From Rhodanobacteraceae bacterium UBA703 (GTDB lineage: Bacteria; Pseudomonadota; Gammaproteobacteria; Xanthomonadales; Rhodanobacteraceae): a stretch of DNA of 8,503 bases. Shown here one piece after another: positions 1 through 5,997 of this stretch. The translations under genes and the position numbers were made by a program. Every line of letters starts with the position of its first letter. Position 1 is the stretch's first letter. The notes beneath the pieces were generated by a model. The model was not told the DNA's origin, did no database searches, and was given only the letters and a program-made list of their open reading frames with translations. The DNA lies in assembly GCA_002297645.1 (NCBI GenBank), contig DBMH01000368.1, forward strand, positions 1 through 8,503. Direction: 5' to 3'.

Positions 1-973
1 CGGAGACCGGCGTGGCCGCGGCGGCGATGGCGCCGGCGGTCGCGGCGGCGTCACGCCCGACCTGGGCGTCGATCCAAGCGAGGCGCTGCTCGTTCTTGGC
101 GATCACGGCATTCGCGTCGGAGTAGGGCGTCAGCTGGTGGCGGCGCAGGATGTCCTTCGCGGCCGGCGTCTCGAGGAAGGCGAGGAAACGGCCGATCGCT
201 TCCTGCTTCGGCGATTCGTTGCGCTCCGCCAGGTACAGCGTGATGTAGAGCGGATAGCTGCCGTCGCCAACGGTCGAGGTGTTCGGCGCGACGCCTTCGA
301 CGCTGAGCATCTTCAGGCCCTTGTTCGCGTGCGCGGCCGCCATCGTGGACAGGCCGAGGCCTGCGGGGTCGATCGCGATGCCTTCCTCGAGCTTGACCGT
401 GTTGATGTACAGGCGCGGCGCGGCGACGCGCTGGTCGCCGTTGCGGAACACGAGCTCGCGCAGCGAGTACTCGACGCCGTCGAGCGGCGAGGCGATCGCG
501 TAGAGGTTGATCTCCTTGTCCGGACCGCCGAGATCCTTCCAGTTCTTGATGCGGCCGTAGTAGATATCGTGGATCTGCTTCAGCGTCAGGTTGGACACCG
601 GGTTCTTCGGGTGCGTGATCAGCACCGCGCCGTCGAGCGCGACCGGGATGAAGTTGAGCGCAGCCTCCTCGGAACGGCGCGAATACTTGGCGCGCGCACT
701 GCCGGCGAAGTCGGCGCTGCCCTGCGCGACGGCGTCCAGGCCGGACAGCGTGCTGAACGGCTGCAGCGTGATCCTGCCCTTCTTCTGCTTGGCGTATTCC
801 TTGGCGAGATCTTCCATCAGTCCGCGCCCGGTGGCGTGGTCGCCGCGCCAGACGAGATCGTCGGCCGATGCTGCGGCGGGCTTGGAGGCGGCGCCCGGCG
901 CGCCGAAAGCGGGGGCGGCGGCGAGCAGCGAGATCGAAAGGACGAACGGCGTGCAGAAACGACGTAGCAGCAT
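1..973 (-). CDS. PstS-like phosphate-type substrate-binding protein (partial, C-terminus beyond left edge)
   Basis: Reading leftward from an ATG at 973, the frame stays open to base 1, giving 324 residues with no stop, so the C-terminus is missing. Residues 1-24 look like a signal peptide (basic start, hydrophobic 9-23, likely cut near AFG|A), so the protein should be periplasmic. The rest resembles the PstS-like binding-protein fold: STLSGLDAVAQGSADFAGSAR (74-94), LTLKQIHDIYYGRIKNWKDLGG (129-150) and NTVKLEEGIAIDPAGLGLST (191-210) match conserved PstS stretches in order. The family binds phosphate for an ABC importer, or acts in phosphate sensing. The ligand motifs are altered: the usual SGTR-type loop is replaced by SPLDGVEYSLREL (162-174). 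The ligand may therefore not be free phosphate. No clear Shine-Dalgarno precedes the start. It lies 162 bp downstream of the protease gene on the same strand, with a hairpin and a possible promoter between. No transport permease gene is visible. Confidence 0.82.
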   Translation of the reverse strand, partial: MLLRRFCTPFVLSISLLAAAPAFGAPGAASKPAAASADDLVWRGDHATGRGLMEDLAKEYAKQKKGRITLQPFSTLSGLDAVAQGSADFAGSARAKYSRRSEEAALNFIPVALDGAVLITHPKNPVSNLTLKQIHDIYYGRIKNWKDLGGPDKEINLYAIASPLDGVEYSLRELVFRNGDQRVAAPRLYINTVKLEEGIAIDPAGLGLSTMAAAHANKGLKMLSVEGVAPNTSTVGDGSYPLYITLYLAERNESPKQEAIGRFLAFLETPAAKDILRRHQLTPYSDANAVIAKNEQRLAWIDAQVGRDAAATAGAIAAAATPVS

Positions 974-1014
974 GGCGGGGATTCGTGCGAAAAAGGGACT
1001 GAAATCAGGGCGCA

Positions 1015-1023
1015 ACCTTAGCA
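1015..1023 (-). promoter_or_regulatory. possible extended -10 promoter for the PstS-like gene
   Basis: On the minus strand the sequence reads TGC-TAAGGT followed by TGCG, an extended -10 about 42 bases before the ATG at 973. No good -35 is seen 17 bases upstream, where the hairpin at 1038-1063 lies. The pattern resembles the -10 candidate at 8088-8093. It is a weak call from sequence alone. Confidence 0.3.
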
Positions 1024-1037
1024 CGCGCGCGGCAGCG

Positions 1038-1063
1038 CCGCCGCAGGAACGCTCCTGCGGCGG
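1038..1063 (-). terminator. hairpin between the protease and PstS-like genes, possible terminator
   Basis: The arms 1038-1048 (CCGCCGCAGGA) and 1053-1063 (TCCTGCGGCGG) pair perfectly over 11 bp around a 4-base loop. It lies 72-98 bases past the stop codon of the protease gene, so it may end or stabilise that transcript. No run of T follows on the minus strand, so intrinsic termination is not certain. The GCAGGAGCG core also resembles dispersed REP-like palindromes of xanthomonads, which is an alternative reading. Confidence 0.4.
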
Positions 1064-1135
1064 GCCTCGCGTCACAAAGCTTTCAGGTGTCGCTGGCGCG
1101 ACGACGACGTTCCGCGGCGACGGCCGCGGCGGGCG

Positions 1136-2521
1136 TCACTGCAACAGCAGGTAGAACGCATCCTCTCCGCGCAGCAGGGTCAGCATGAGCTGGCGCGGGC
1201 GCGCGGAGACGAGACGGCCGAAGTCGGCGCTGCTGTCGAGGTCGCGACGATTCACCGCGACGATCACGTCGCCGCTGCGCAGGCCGTTCTGGAACGCCCG
1301 GCTCGACTCCGCGATGCGCGTCACGGCGACGCCGCCGACGCCCTGGCGTCGCAGGCCGTCGGGAATGTCGCCGAACTGCACGCCGGCCAGGCGCGGGTCC
1401 AGCGAGTCGCCCTTCAGCACCAGGGCCTCGTTGACCTTCAGTGCCGTGTTGATCGTCAGCGCCTTGCCTTCGCGCAGGACGCCGACGTCGACCGCGGCGC
1501 CGGGCGTGGTCAGTCCCTCGATGTTGCGCAGGTCCTGTTCGCTGCCGATGGTCTTGCCGTTCAGCGAGACGATCACGTCGCCGGGCTTGAGACCCGCGTT
1601 CTCGGCCGGCGACTTCGTGCGTACGCGCGTGACCACCGCGCCCTTGCGGTCGTCGAGGCCGAGCAGGGTCGCGAGTTGCGGGGTCACGTCCTGCGCCTCG
1701 ACGCCGAGCGCGCCGCGCTTCACCTCGCCGAACTGGATCAGCTGCCGCATCACGTCGGCCGCGAGGTTGGACGGGATCGCGAAGCCGATGCCGACGTTGC
1801 CGCCCGACGGCGAGTAGATCATCGAGTTGATGCCGACCAGTTCGCCGCGCAGGTTCACCAGCGGGCCGCCGGAATTGCCCGGATTGATCGAGGCGTCGGT
1901 CTGGATGAAGTTCTGGTAGCCCGAGCCGCGCAGGCCCGAGCGGCCCAGTGCGGAAACGATGCCCGACGTCACGGTCTGGCCGAGCCCGAACGGCTCTCCG
2001 ATCGCGACCACGAAGTCGCCGACGCGCAGTTGCGCGGAGTCGGCCATCGGCAGCGCCGTCAGCTTGCCGGCCGGGATCTGCAGGACGGCGAGGTCGGTGT
2101 CCGGATCGGTGCCGATCAGCTTCGCCTTGACCGTGTGCCCGTCCGCGACCGTCACCGAGATGTCGTCCGCGCCCTCCACGACGTGATTGTTGGTCAGCAC
2201 GTAGCCCTTGTTCGCGTCGACGATCACGCCCGAGCCCAGCGATTGCTGCACGCGCTCGCGCGGCATGTTCGGCACGCCGAAGAAGCGGCGGAAGATGGGA
2301 TCGTCGAAATACGGGTTGCGCACGGCGACGCGCGTCTTGGACGCGATGTTGACGACGGCCGGCGTCGCCTTCTCCAGCATCGGCGCGAGCGAGGGCAGGG
2401 TCTGCCCGTCGACCATCGCCGGCAGGGCGGCGGGGGCATGGCCTGCGCGGACGAACAGGGCGGTCGCGACCGCGGCGCCGAGCAGGATCGGCAGGGAGAA
2501 GGCAGGGCGGAATCGGATCAT
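1136..2521 (-). CDS. degQ: DegQ/HtrA-family periplasmic serine protease with two PDZ domains
   Basis: This 461-residue protein is a Do-like (DegP/DegQ) protease-chaperone that degrades or refolds damaged envelope proteins. Residues 1-24 contain a hydrophobic segment that is a signal peptide or N-terminal anchor. The trypsin-like domain shows the full catalytic triad: His113 in TNNHVVEG, Asp143 in DTDLAVL and Ser217 in NPGNSGGPL. PDZ1 spans about 270-362 and PDZ2 about 377-455, the usual two-PDZ layout and length of the family. The start at 2521 is preferred over an in-frame ATG 84 bases further out because AGGAAG lies 8-13 bases upstream and the hydrophobic segment then sits at the N-terminus. 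The gene is transcribed divergently from nrdJa, with about 470 bp between them. Membership of the DegP/DegQ/MucD group is clear. The choice among those names is less sure; the 17-residue N-terminal region before LEKATPAVV and short LA loop favour DegQ/MucD. Confidence 0.93.
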   Translation of the reverse strand: MIRFRPAFSLPILLGAAVATALFVRAGHAPAALPAMVDGQTLPSLAPMLEKATPAVVNIASKTRVAVRNPYFDDPIFRRFFGVPNMPRERVQQSLGSGVIVDANKGYVLTNNHVVEGADDISVTVADGHTVKAKLIGTDPDTDLAVLQIPAGKLTALPMADSAQLRVGDFVVAIGEPFGLGQTVTSGIVSALGRSGLRGSGYQNFIQTDASINPGNSGGPLVNLRGELVGINSMIYSPSGGNVGIGFAIPSNLAADVMRQLIQFGEVKRGALGVEAQDVTPQLATLLGLDDRKGAVVTRVRTKSPAENAGLKPGDVIVSLNGKTIGSEQDLRNIEGLTTPGAAVDVGVLREGKALTINTALKVNEALVLKGDSLDPRLAGVQFGDIPDGLRRQGVGGVAVTRIAESSRAFQNGLRSGDVIVAVNRRDLDSSADFGRLVSARPRQLMLTLLRGEDAFYLLLQ

Positions 2522-2567
2522 GGGGAGCTTCCTGATTGCTGTTCGGAATGGCGCATCGGTGCGGCGT

Positions 2568-2596
2568 TCAGACAACGCAGATCCGCACGGGTTTCC
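2568..2596 (-). promoter_or_regulatory. possible sigma-E-type promoter for the HtrA-family protease
   Basis: On the minus strand GGAAACC (2596-2590) is followed after 17 bases by TCTGA (2572-2568). This resembles the sigma-E pattern GGAACTT, about 16 bases, then TCnnA. It would start transcription about 40 bases before the ATG at 2521. HtrA-family genes are classic sigma-E targets, which raises its plausibility. Two of the seven -35 bases deviate, so it remains a candidate. Confidence 0.3.
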
Positions 2597-2678
2597 GGTT
2601 TTCAAGGCAGGACGCGACCTTGCCGCAACTGCCGTTCAGTCGGGAAGCCGATGGGCCGGATACGTCCGAAAAATTTGC

Positions 2679-2707
2679 TTTACAACCTGGGGCCCGGAGG
2701 GTAGCTT
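2679..2707 (+). promoter_or_regulatory. candidate sigma-70 promoter for nrdJa
   Basis: TTTACA (2679-2684, five of six consensus bases) is followed after 17 bases by TAGCTT (2702-2707, three of six). This lies in the most AT-rich part of the divergent region. Transcription would start near 2714, immediately before the NrdR boxes, an arrangement suited to repression. It implies a leader of about 280 bases. Confidence 0.4.
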
Positions 2708-2718
2708 ACGACGACGCG

Positions 2719-2766
2719 TCACAACATCTTGTGTTGGTTGGCGCAGTATTGATCAATACTTTGGGT
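2719..2766 (+). promoter_or_regulatory. tandem NrdR boxes upstream of nrdJa
   Basis: Box 1 (2719-2734, TCACAACATCTTGTGT) matches the NrdR consensus acaCwAtATaTwGtgt at 13 of 16 positions, including the CA and TTGTGT cores. Box 2 (2751-2766, GATCAATACTTTGGGT) matches at 10 of 16. The starts are exactly 32 bp apart, three helical turns, which is the normal spacing for cooperative NrdR binding. NrdR is the ATP/dATP-sensing zinc-ribbon repressor of ribonucleotide reductase genes and is known to control nrdJ in Pseudomonas. The presence of two boxes at canonical spacing in front of an nrd gene makes this a strong call, although box 2 is weaker and overlaps a perfect palindrome at 2745-2760. Confidence 0.75.
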
Positions 2767-2993
2767 GTTGTTGCTCGCGGCGTCGTGGAGCGACGCGGAG
2801 CCTCGAGAGGCAGCGGAGTGACGATGCGATCAGGCCCGCGCCGCATGGCGGCGCGCACCGGCACCATCTTCCGTTTGCATGCATGCACGTGCGCCTTCCG
2901 TCGGACGGGACAGGCGGCGCGTGATTGGTCGTTGATGGATTTCGAGAAGAAGCCGGCCGTCGAGCCGGCCGGACAAGGGAGGCAGGTACAGCA
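2767..2993 (+). other. long hairpin-rich leader of nrdJa
   Basis: No convincing gene lies in these 227 bases. Several self-complementary segments occur: 2780-2796 (6-bp stem GCGTCG/CGACGC), 2800-2811 (GCCTC/GAGGC), 2837-2855 (perfect 8-bp stem CGCGCCGC/GCGGCGCG around ATG) and 2952-2969 (GCCGGC/GCCGGC), the last ending six bases before the nrdJa ribosome binding site. GCATGCATGC at 2877-2886 is a 10-bp palindrome. I see none of the conserved elements of a cobalamin riboswitch, although the downstream enzyme uses adenosylcobalamin. A short open frame (ATG at 2824, or 2935) ends in a TGA overlapping the nrdJa ATG. Confidence 0.45.
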
Positions 2994-5141
2994 ATGAGCA
3001 CGGTGCGTCTGGAACAGCTTGCGCGTGGAGCGGTCGAGATTCCGCTGCAGCCCGCGTCCTGGGACATCTGGGACAAGAAATACCGCCTGAAATCGAAGCA
3101 GGGCGACGCGGTCGACACCACGATCGACCATTCCTACCAGCGCGTCGCCCGGGCACTCGCCGACGTCGAGGCCACGCCGGACAAGCAGAACTACTGGTAC
3201 GACCGCTTCCTGTGGGCGCTGCGCCGCGGCGCGATCCCCGCCGGCCGCATCACCTCGAACGCCGGCGCGCAGGAACACAAGCCGAAGACCTCGACGATCA
3301 ACTGCACCGTCTCGGGCACGATCGAGGATTCGATGGACGACATCCTCGAAAAGGTGCACGAGGCGGGCCTGACGCTGAAGGCCGGCTGCGGCATCGGCTA
3401 CGAGTTCTCGACGCTGCGTCCGCGCGGCGCCTACGTGTCGGGCGCCGGCGCGTACACGTCCGGGCCGCTGTCGTTCATGGACATCTACGACAAGATGTGC
3501 TTCACCGTTTCGTCGGCCGGTGGCCGGCGCGGCGCGCAGATGGGCACGTTCGACGTCAGCCACCCGGACGCCAAGGACTTCATCCGCGCCAAGCGCGAGG
3601 ACGGCCGCCTGCGCCAGTTCAACCTGTCGCTGCTGATCACCGACGGCTTCATGGACGCGGTCGAGAACGACGCCGACTGGCCGCTGGTGTTCCCGGTCCA
3701 CGTGAAGGAGCAGCACGAGATCGACCTCGACGACGCGACCGCGGTCGTCTGGCGCGACTGGCCCACGCACAGGAACTACGTCGTGCGCGACGACGGCCTC
3801 GTCGCCTGCAAGATCTACGGCCACGTCCGCGCGCGCCACCTGTGGGACATGATCATGGTCTCGACGTACGACTACGCCGAGCCGGGCTTCATCCTGATCG
3901 ACCGCGTCAACGAGATGAACAACAACTGGTGGTGCGAGAACATCCGCGCCACCAATCCCTGCGGCGAGCAGCCCTTGCCGCCGTACGGGTCGTGCCTGCT
4001 CGGTTCGGTCAACCTGACCAAGTTCGTGCGCGATCCGTTCGGCCCGAAGGCGCGTTTCGACTGGGACGAATACCGCGAGGTCGTGCGCGTGTTCACGCGC
4101 ATGCTCGACAACGTCGTCGAGATCAACGGCCTGCCGCTGCCGCAGCAGCGCGACGAGATCCTGAACAAGCGCCGCCACGGCATGGGCTTCCTCGGCCTCG
4201 GCTCGACGATGACGATGCTGAAGATGCGCTACGGACACGCGGACGCGGTCGCGTTCACCGAAGAGGTCTCGCGCGAGATGGCGCTCGCCGGCTGGGAAGT
4301 CGCGCTGTCGCTGGCGAAGGAAAAGGGCCCGGCGCCGATCCTCGCCAAGGATTTCGCCGTCACCGGCGAGATGCTGCGCAAGCGCCCGGAGATGGCCGCC
4401 GACGGCTGGAAGGTCGGCGACTCGATCCCGGGCCGGGTGCTGCACGCGAAGTACAGCCGCTACATGCAGCGCGTCGCCGGCGCCGCGCCGGAACTGGTCA
4501 CCGAGCTGGCCGAGGTCGGCGCGCGCTTCACGCACCATTCCTCGATCGCGCCGACCGGCACGATCAGCCTGTCGCTGGCCAACAACGCCTCCAACGGCAT
4601 CGAGCCGAGCTTCGCCCACCACTACAGCCGCAACGTGATCCGCGAAGGGCGCAAGACCAAGGAGAAGGTCGAGGTCTACAGCTACGAGCTGCTCGCCTAC
4701 CGCGAACTCATCAACGGCAAGGCGATGCCGTTCTCCCAGGAGGCGGACCAGAGGCTGCCGGACTACTTCGTGGCCGCCGACGACATCAGCCCGAAGGAGC
4801 ACGTCGACATCCAGGCCGCGGCCCAGAAGTGGGTCGATTCGTCGATCTCCAAGACCGCCAACGTACCCACCGACTACCCCTACGAGGACTTCAAGGACAT
4901 CTACCGGTACGCCCACCGGCAGGGCCTGAAGGGATGCACCACCTTCCGCTTCAATCCGGCGGCCTTCCAAGGAGTGCTGGTCAAGGAGCATGATTTGGAG
5001 AACACCATCTACCGCTTCGAACTCGAGGACGGCTCGGTGGTGGAGGCCAAAGGCAACGAAGAGATCGAGTACGATGGCGAAACGCACACCGCGGCCAATC
5101 TTTTCGACGCTCTGAAGGAAGGCTACTACGGCAAGTTCTGA
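2994..5141 (+). CDS. nrdJa: adenosylcobalamin-dependent (class II) ribonucleotide reductase, catalytic part NrdJa
   Basis: The 715-residue product reduces ribonucleotides to deoxyribonucleotides in the cytoplasm using a cobalamin-generated thiyl radical. The active site is recognisable: NPCGEQ gives Asn321, thiyl Cys323 and Glu325, and the reducing pair is Cys104 (NCTVS) with Cys334 (YGSCLLGSVNL). This spacing is very close to well-studied single-chain NrdJ enzymes. GCGIGYEFSTLRP (131-143) and APTGTIS (519-525) are further class II signatures. Unlike single-chain NrdJ, the C-terminus (665-715, ending EGYYGKF) has no cysteine pair; the tail is encoded by nrdJb downstream, as in the two-protein NrdJa/NrdJb enzyme of Pseudomonas aeruginosa. 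The ATG at 2994 is chosen because AAGGGAGG (2975-2982) precedes it by 11 bases; a 23-residue upstream extension lacks family resemblance. The upstream NrdR boxes suggest control by dATP/ATP level. Confidence 0.95.
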   Translation: MSTVRLEQLARGAVEIPLQPASWDIWDKKYRLKSKQGDAVDTTIDHSYQRVARALADVEATPDKQNYWYDRFLWALRRGAIPAGRITSNAGAQEHKPKTSTINCTVSGTIEDSMDDILEKVHEAGLTLKAGCGIGYEFSTLRPRGAYVSGAGAYTSGPLSFMDIYDKMCFTVSSAGGRRGAQMGTFDVSHPDAKDFIRAKREDGRLRQFNLSLLITDGFMDAVENDADWPLVFPVHVKEQHEIDLDDATAVVWRDWPTHRNYVVRDDGLVACKIYGHVRARHLWDMIMVSTYDYAEPGFILIDRVNEMNNNWWCENIRATNPCGEQPLPPYGSCLLGSVNLTKFVRDPFGPKARFDWDEYREVVRVFTRMLDNVVEINGLPLPQQRDEILNKRRHGMGFLGLGSTMTMLKMRYGHADAVAFTEEVSREMALAGWEVALSLAKEKGPAPILAKDFAVTGEMLRKRPEMAADGWKVGDSIPGRVLHAKYSRYMQRVAGAAPELVTELAEVGARFTHHSSIAPTGTISLSLANNASNGIEPSFAHHYSRNVIREGRKTKEKVEVYSYELLAYRELINGKAMPFSQEADQRLPDYFVAADDISPKEHVDIQAAAQKWVDSSISKTANVPTDYPYEDFKDIYRYAHRQGLKGCTTFRFNPAAFQGVLVKEHDLENTIYRFELEDGSVVEAKGNEEIEYDGETHTAANLFDALKEGYYGKF

Positions 5142-5222
5142 GCGCCGCCGACCACGATGTGCCCCAGCAATTCGCACTCAAGACAACCAGTCAACAACGA
5201 GGCAAAGGAGAGGGGAAAAACC

Positions 5223-5828
5223 ATGCACAGCGAAGAAGGCGGCAGTTCCGGCGGTACGTTGGAAACGATGAAGGAAGGCGCCAGCCAGATCGGCGGTGCG
5301 GTCGTCGATGCGGCCGGCGCCCTGGTCCACTCCGTCAGCGCTGCGGCGTCCGACGCCAAGGCGGCGGTCGAGAGCACGGCCAAGAAGGTCGCGAAGAAGG
5401 CCGCTCGTGCGAAGAAGCAGGCCGCGCGCAAGGTGCAGGCCGTCGTCGCCAAGGCCAAGCAGGCCGTGACGAAGAAGGCGGCGGCGGAAAGGAAGGCCGT
5501 GAAGAAGGCGGTCAAGAAGGTCGAGAAGAAGGTCGCCGCCGACAAGAAGGCGGCGAAGAAGGCAGTCAGGAAAGTCGAGAAGACGGTTGCGAAGAAGGCC
5601 GCCGCGGCGAAGAAGGCCGTGAAGAAGGCCGTCAAGAAGGTGACCGCGAAGAAGCCGGCCGCCAAGAAGGTCGCCAAGAAGGCCGTGAAGAAGGCTCCGG
5701 CGAAGAAAGTCGTCGTCAAGAAGGCCGCCGCGAAGAAGGCTGCCGTGAAGAAGGCACCGGCCAGGAAGGCACCGGCGAAGAAGGCGCCCGCCAAGAAGGC
5801 GGCGAAGAAAGCCGGCAGACGCAGGTAA
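5223..5828 (+). CDS. histone H1-like, Lys/Ala-rich nucleoid-type protein
   Basis: The product has 201 residues in two parts. Residues 1-50 are mixed and partly acidic, with a possible amphipathic helix (about 22-50, rich in Ala, Val, Ser). From 51 on it is almost only Lys, Ala and Val, then Pro: VEKKV/AAKKAV helical repeats to about 140, then PAKKA-type repeats, ending AGRRR. This composition is that of bacterial H1-like proteins (AlgP, chlamydial Hc2 and BpH1 types), which bind DNA non-specifically through the basic tail. The ATG at 5223 is chosen over one at 5157 because AAGGAGAGGGG (5205-5215) ends seven bases before it. The gene starts 81 bases after nrdJa and so may share its transcript. 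Its place between the two halves of a reductase is unusual. DNA binding is inferred from composition; simple sequence like this evolves fast and gives weak homology. Confidence 0.85.
   Translation: MHSEEGGSSGGTLETMKEGASQIGGAVVDAAGALVHSVSAAASDAKAAVESTAKKVAKKAARAKKQAARKVQAVVAKAKQAVTKKAAAERKAVKKAVKKVEKKVAADKKAAKKAVRKVEKTVAKKAAAAKKAVKKAVKKVTAKKPAAKKVAKKAVKKAPAKKVVVKKAAAKKAAVKKAPARKAPAKKAPAKKAAKKAGRRR
5373..5825 (+). repeat. degenerate short tandem repeats encoding the basic tail
   Basis: The stretch coding for residues 51-201 is built from imperfect units of 9-15 bases around GCGAAGAAGGCC/GTCAAGAAGGTC, encoding AKKA and VKKV. The purine-rich bias is strong on the plus strand. Such arrays change length by recombination or slippage, so allele length may vary between strains. 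The repetition also opens long meaningless frames on the opposite strand and in the +1 frame. Confidence 0.6.
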
Positions 5829-5852
5829 GCCTCGACGACAGGCACTCCGTCA

Positions 5853-5893
5853 CGCCATCGGCCGGTCCGTCCCGTCACGGCCGGCCGATGGCG
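5853..5893 (+). promoter_or_regulatory. strong hairpin between the H1-like gene and nrdJb
   Basis: Arms 5853-5865 and 5881-5893 (CGCCATCGGCCGG against CCGGCCGATGGCG) pair perfectly over 13 bp. After a one-base bulge at 5866, CCGT (5867-5870) pairs with ACGG (5877-5880), leaving a six-base loop. No T-run follows. It lies 25 bases after the stop of the H1-like gene. It could terminate part of the transcripts, block 3' exonucleases, or set the ratio of upstream genes to nrdJb. Which of these applies cannot be told from sequence. Confidence 0.5.
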
Positions 5894-5910
5894 AAGTGCC
5901 GATCCGGTCC

Positions 5911-5927
5911 GTGCCGCCGCGCGGCAC
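5911..5927 (+). promoter_or_regulatory. second hairpin before nrdJb
   Basis: GTGCCGC (5911-5917) and GCGGCAC (5921-5927) form a perfect 7-bp stem around CGC. It follows the larger hairpin by 17 bases and lies 70 bases before the nrdJb start. Together they make the space between the H1-like gene and nrdJb unusually structured. No function is assigned. Confidence 0.4.
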
Positions 5928-5997
5928 CGGTGATCCCGATCCATCCCTGCGCCCGTGGTGCGAACCGCGGACCCGCAGTCGTTTCCCGCATCCAGTG

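Noticed and set aside
137..967. 276-codon plus-strand frame over the PstS-like gene
   Set aside because: The minus-strand frame gives a recognisable PstS-like protein with signal peptide; the plus-strand translation is low-complexity Arg/Val/Asp.
2522..2605. Longer N-terminus for the protease from an ATG at 2605
   Set aside because: The extra 28 residues have no family resemblance, push the signal segment inward, and would overlap the candidate promoter; the ATG at 2521 has a ribosome binding site.
1676..2704. 342-codon plus-strand frame over the protease gene
   Set aside because: Shadow of the HtrA-family frame, which has its full catalytic triad on the other strand.
2749..2756. FNR/Anr box around TTGATCAA
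   Set aside because: The FNR pattern needs TTGAT and ATCAA separated by four bases; here they overlap with no spacer.
2767..2993. Cobalamin riboswitch upstream of the B12-dependent reductase
   Set aside because: Looked for the conserved B12-box and GCCACTG-type core and did not find them.
2706..5177. Very long open frame on the minus strand opposite nrdJa (and a 593-codon frame in another plus frame)
   Set aside because: GC-rich third positions of nrdJa keep the opposite frames open. The translations are Arg/Val/Asp-rich without family resemblance, and the nrdJa frame is certain.
5126..5944. 272-codon minus-strand frame rich in Phe and Ala opposite the H1-like gene, resembling a membrane protein
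   Set aside because: It is the mirror of AAG-AAG/GCC repeats, which read as CTT and GGC in reverse. No ribosome binding site precedes it, and the plus-strand gene has a strong one.
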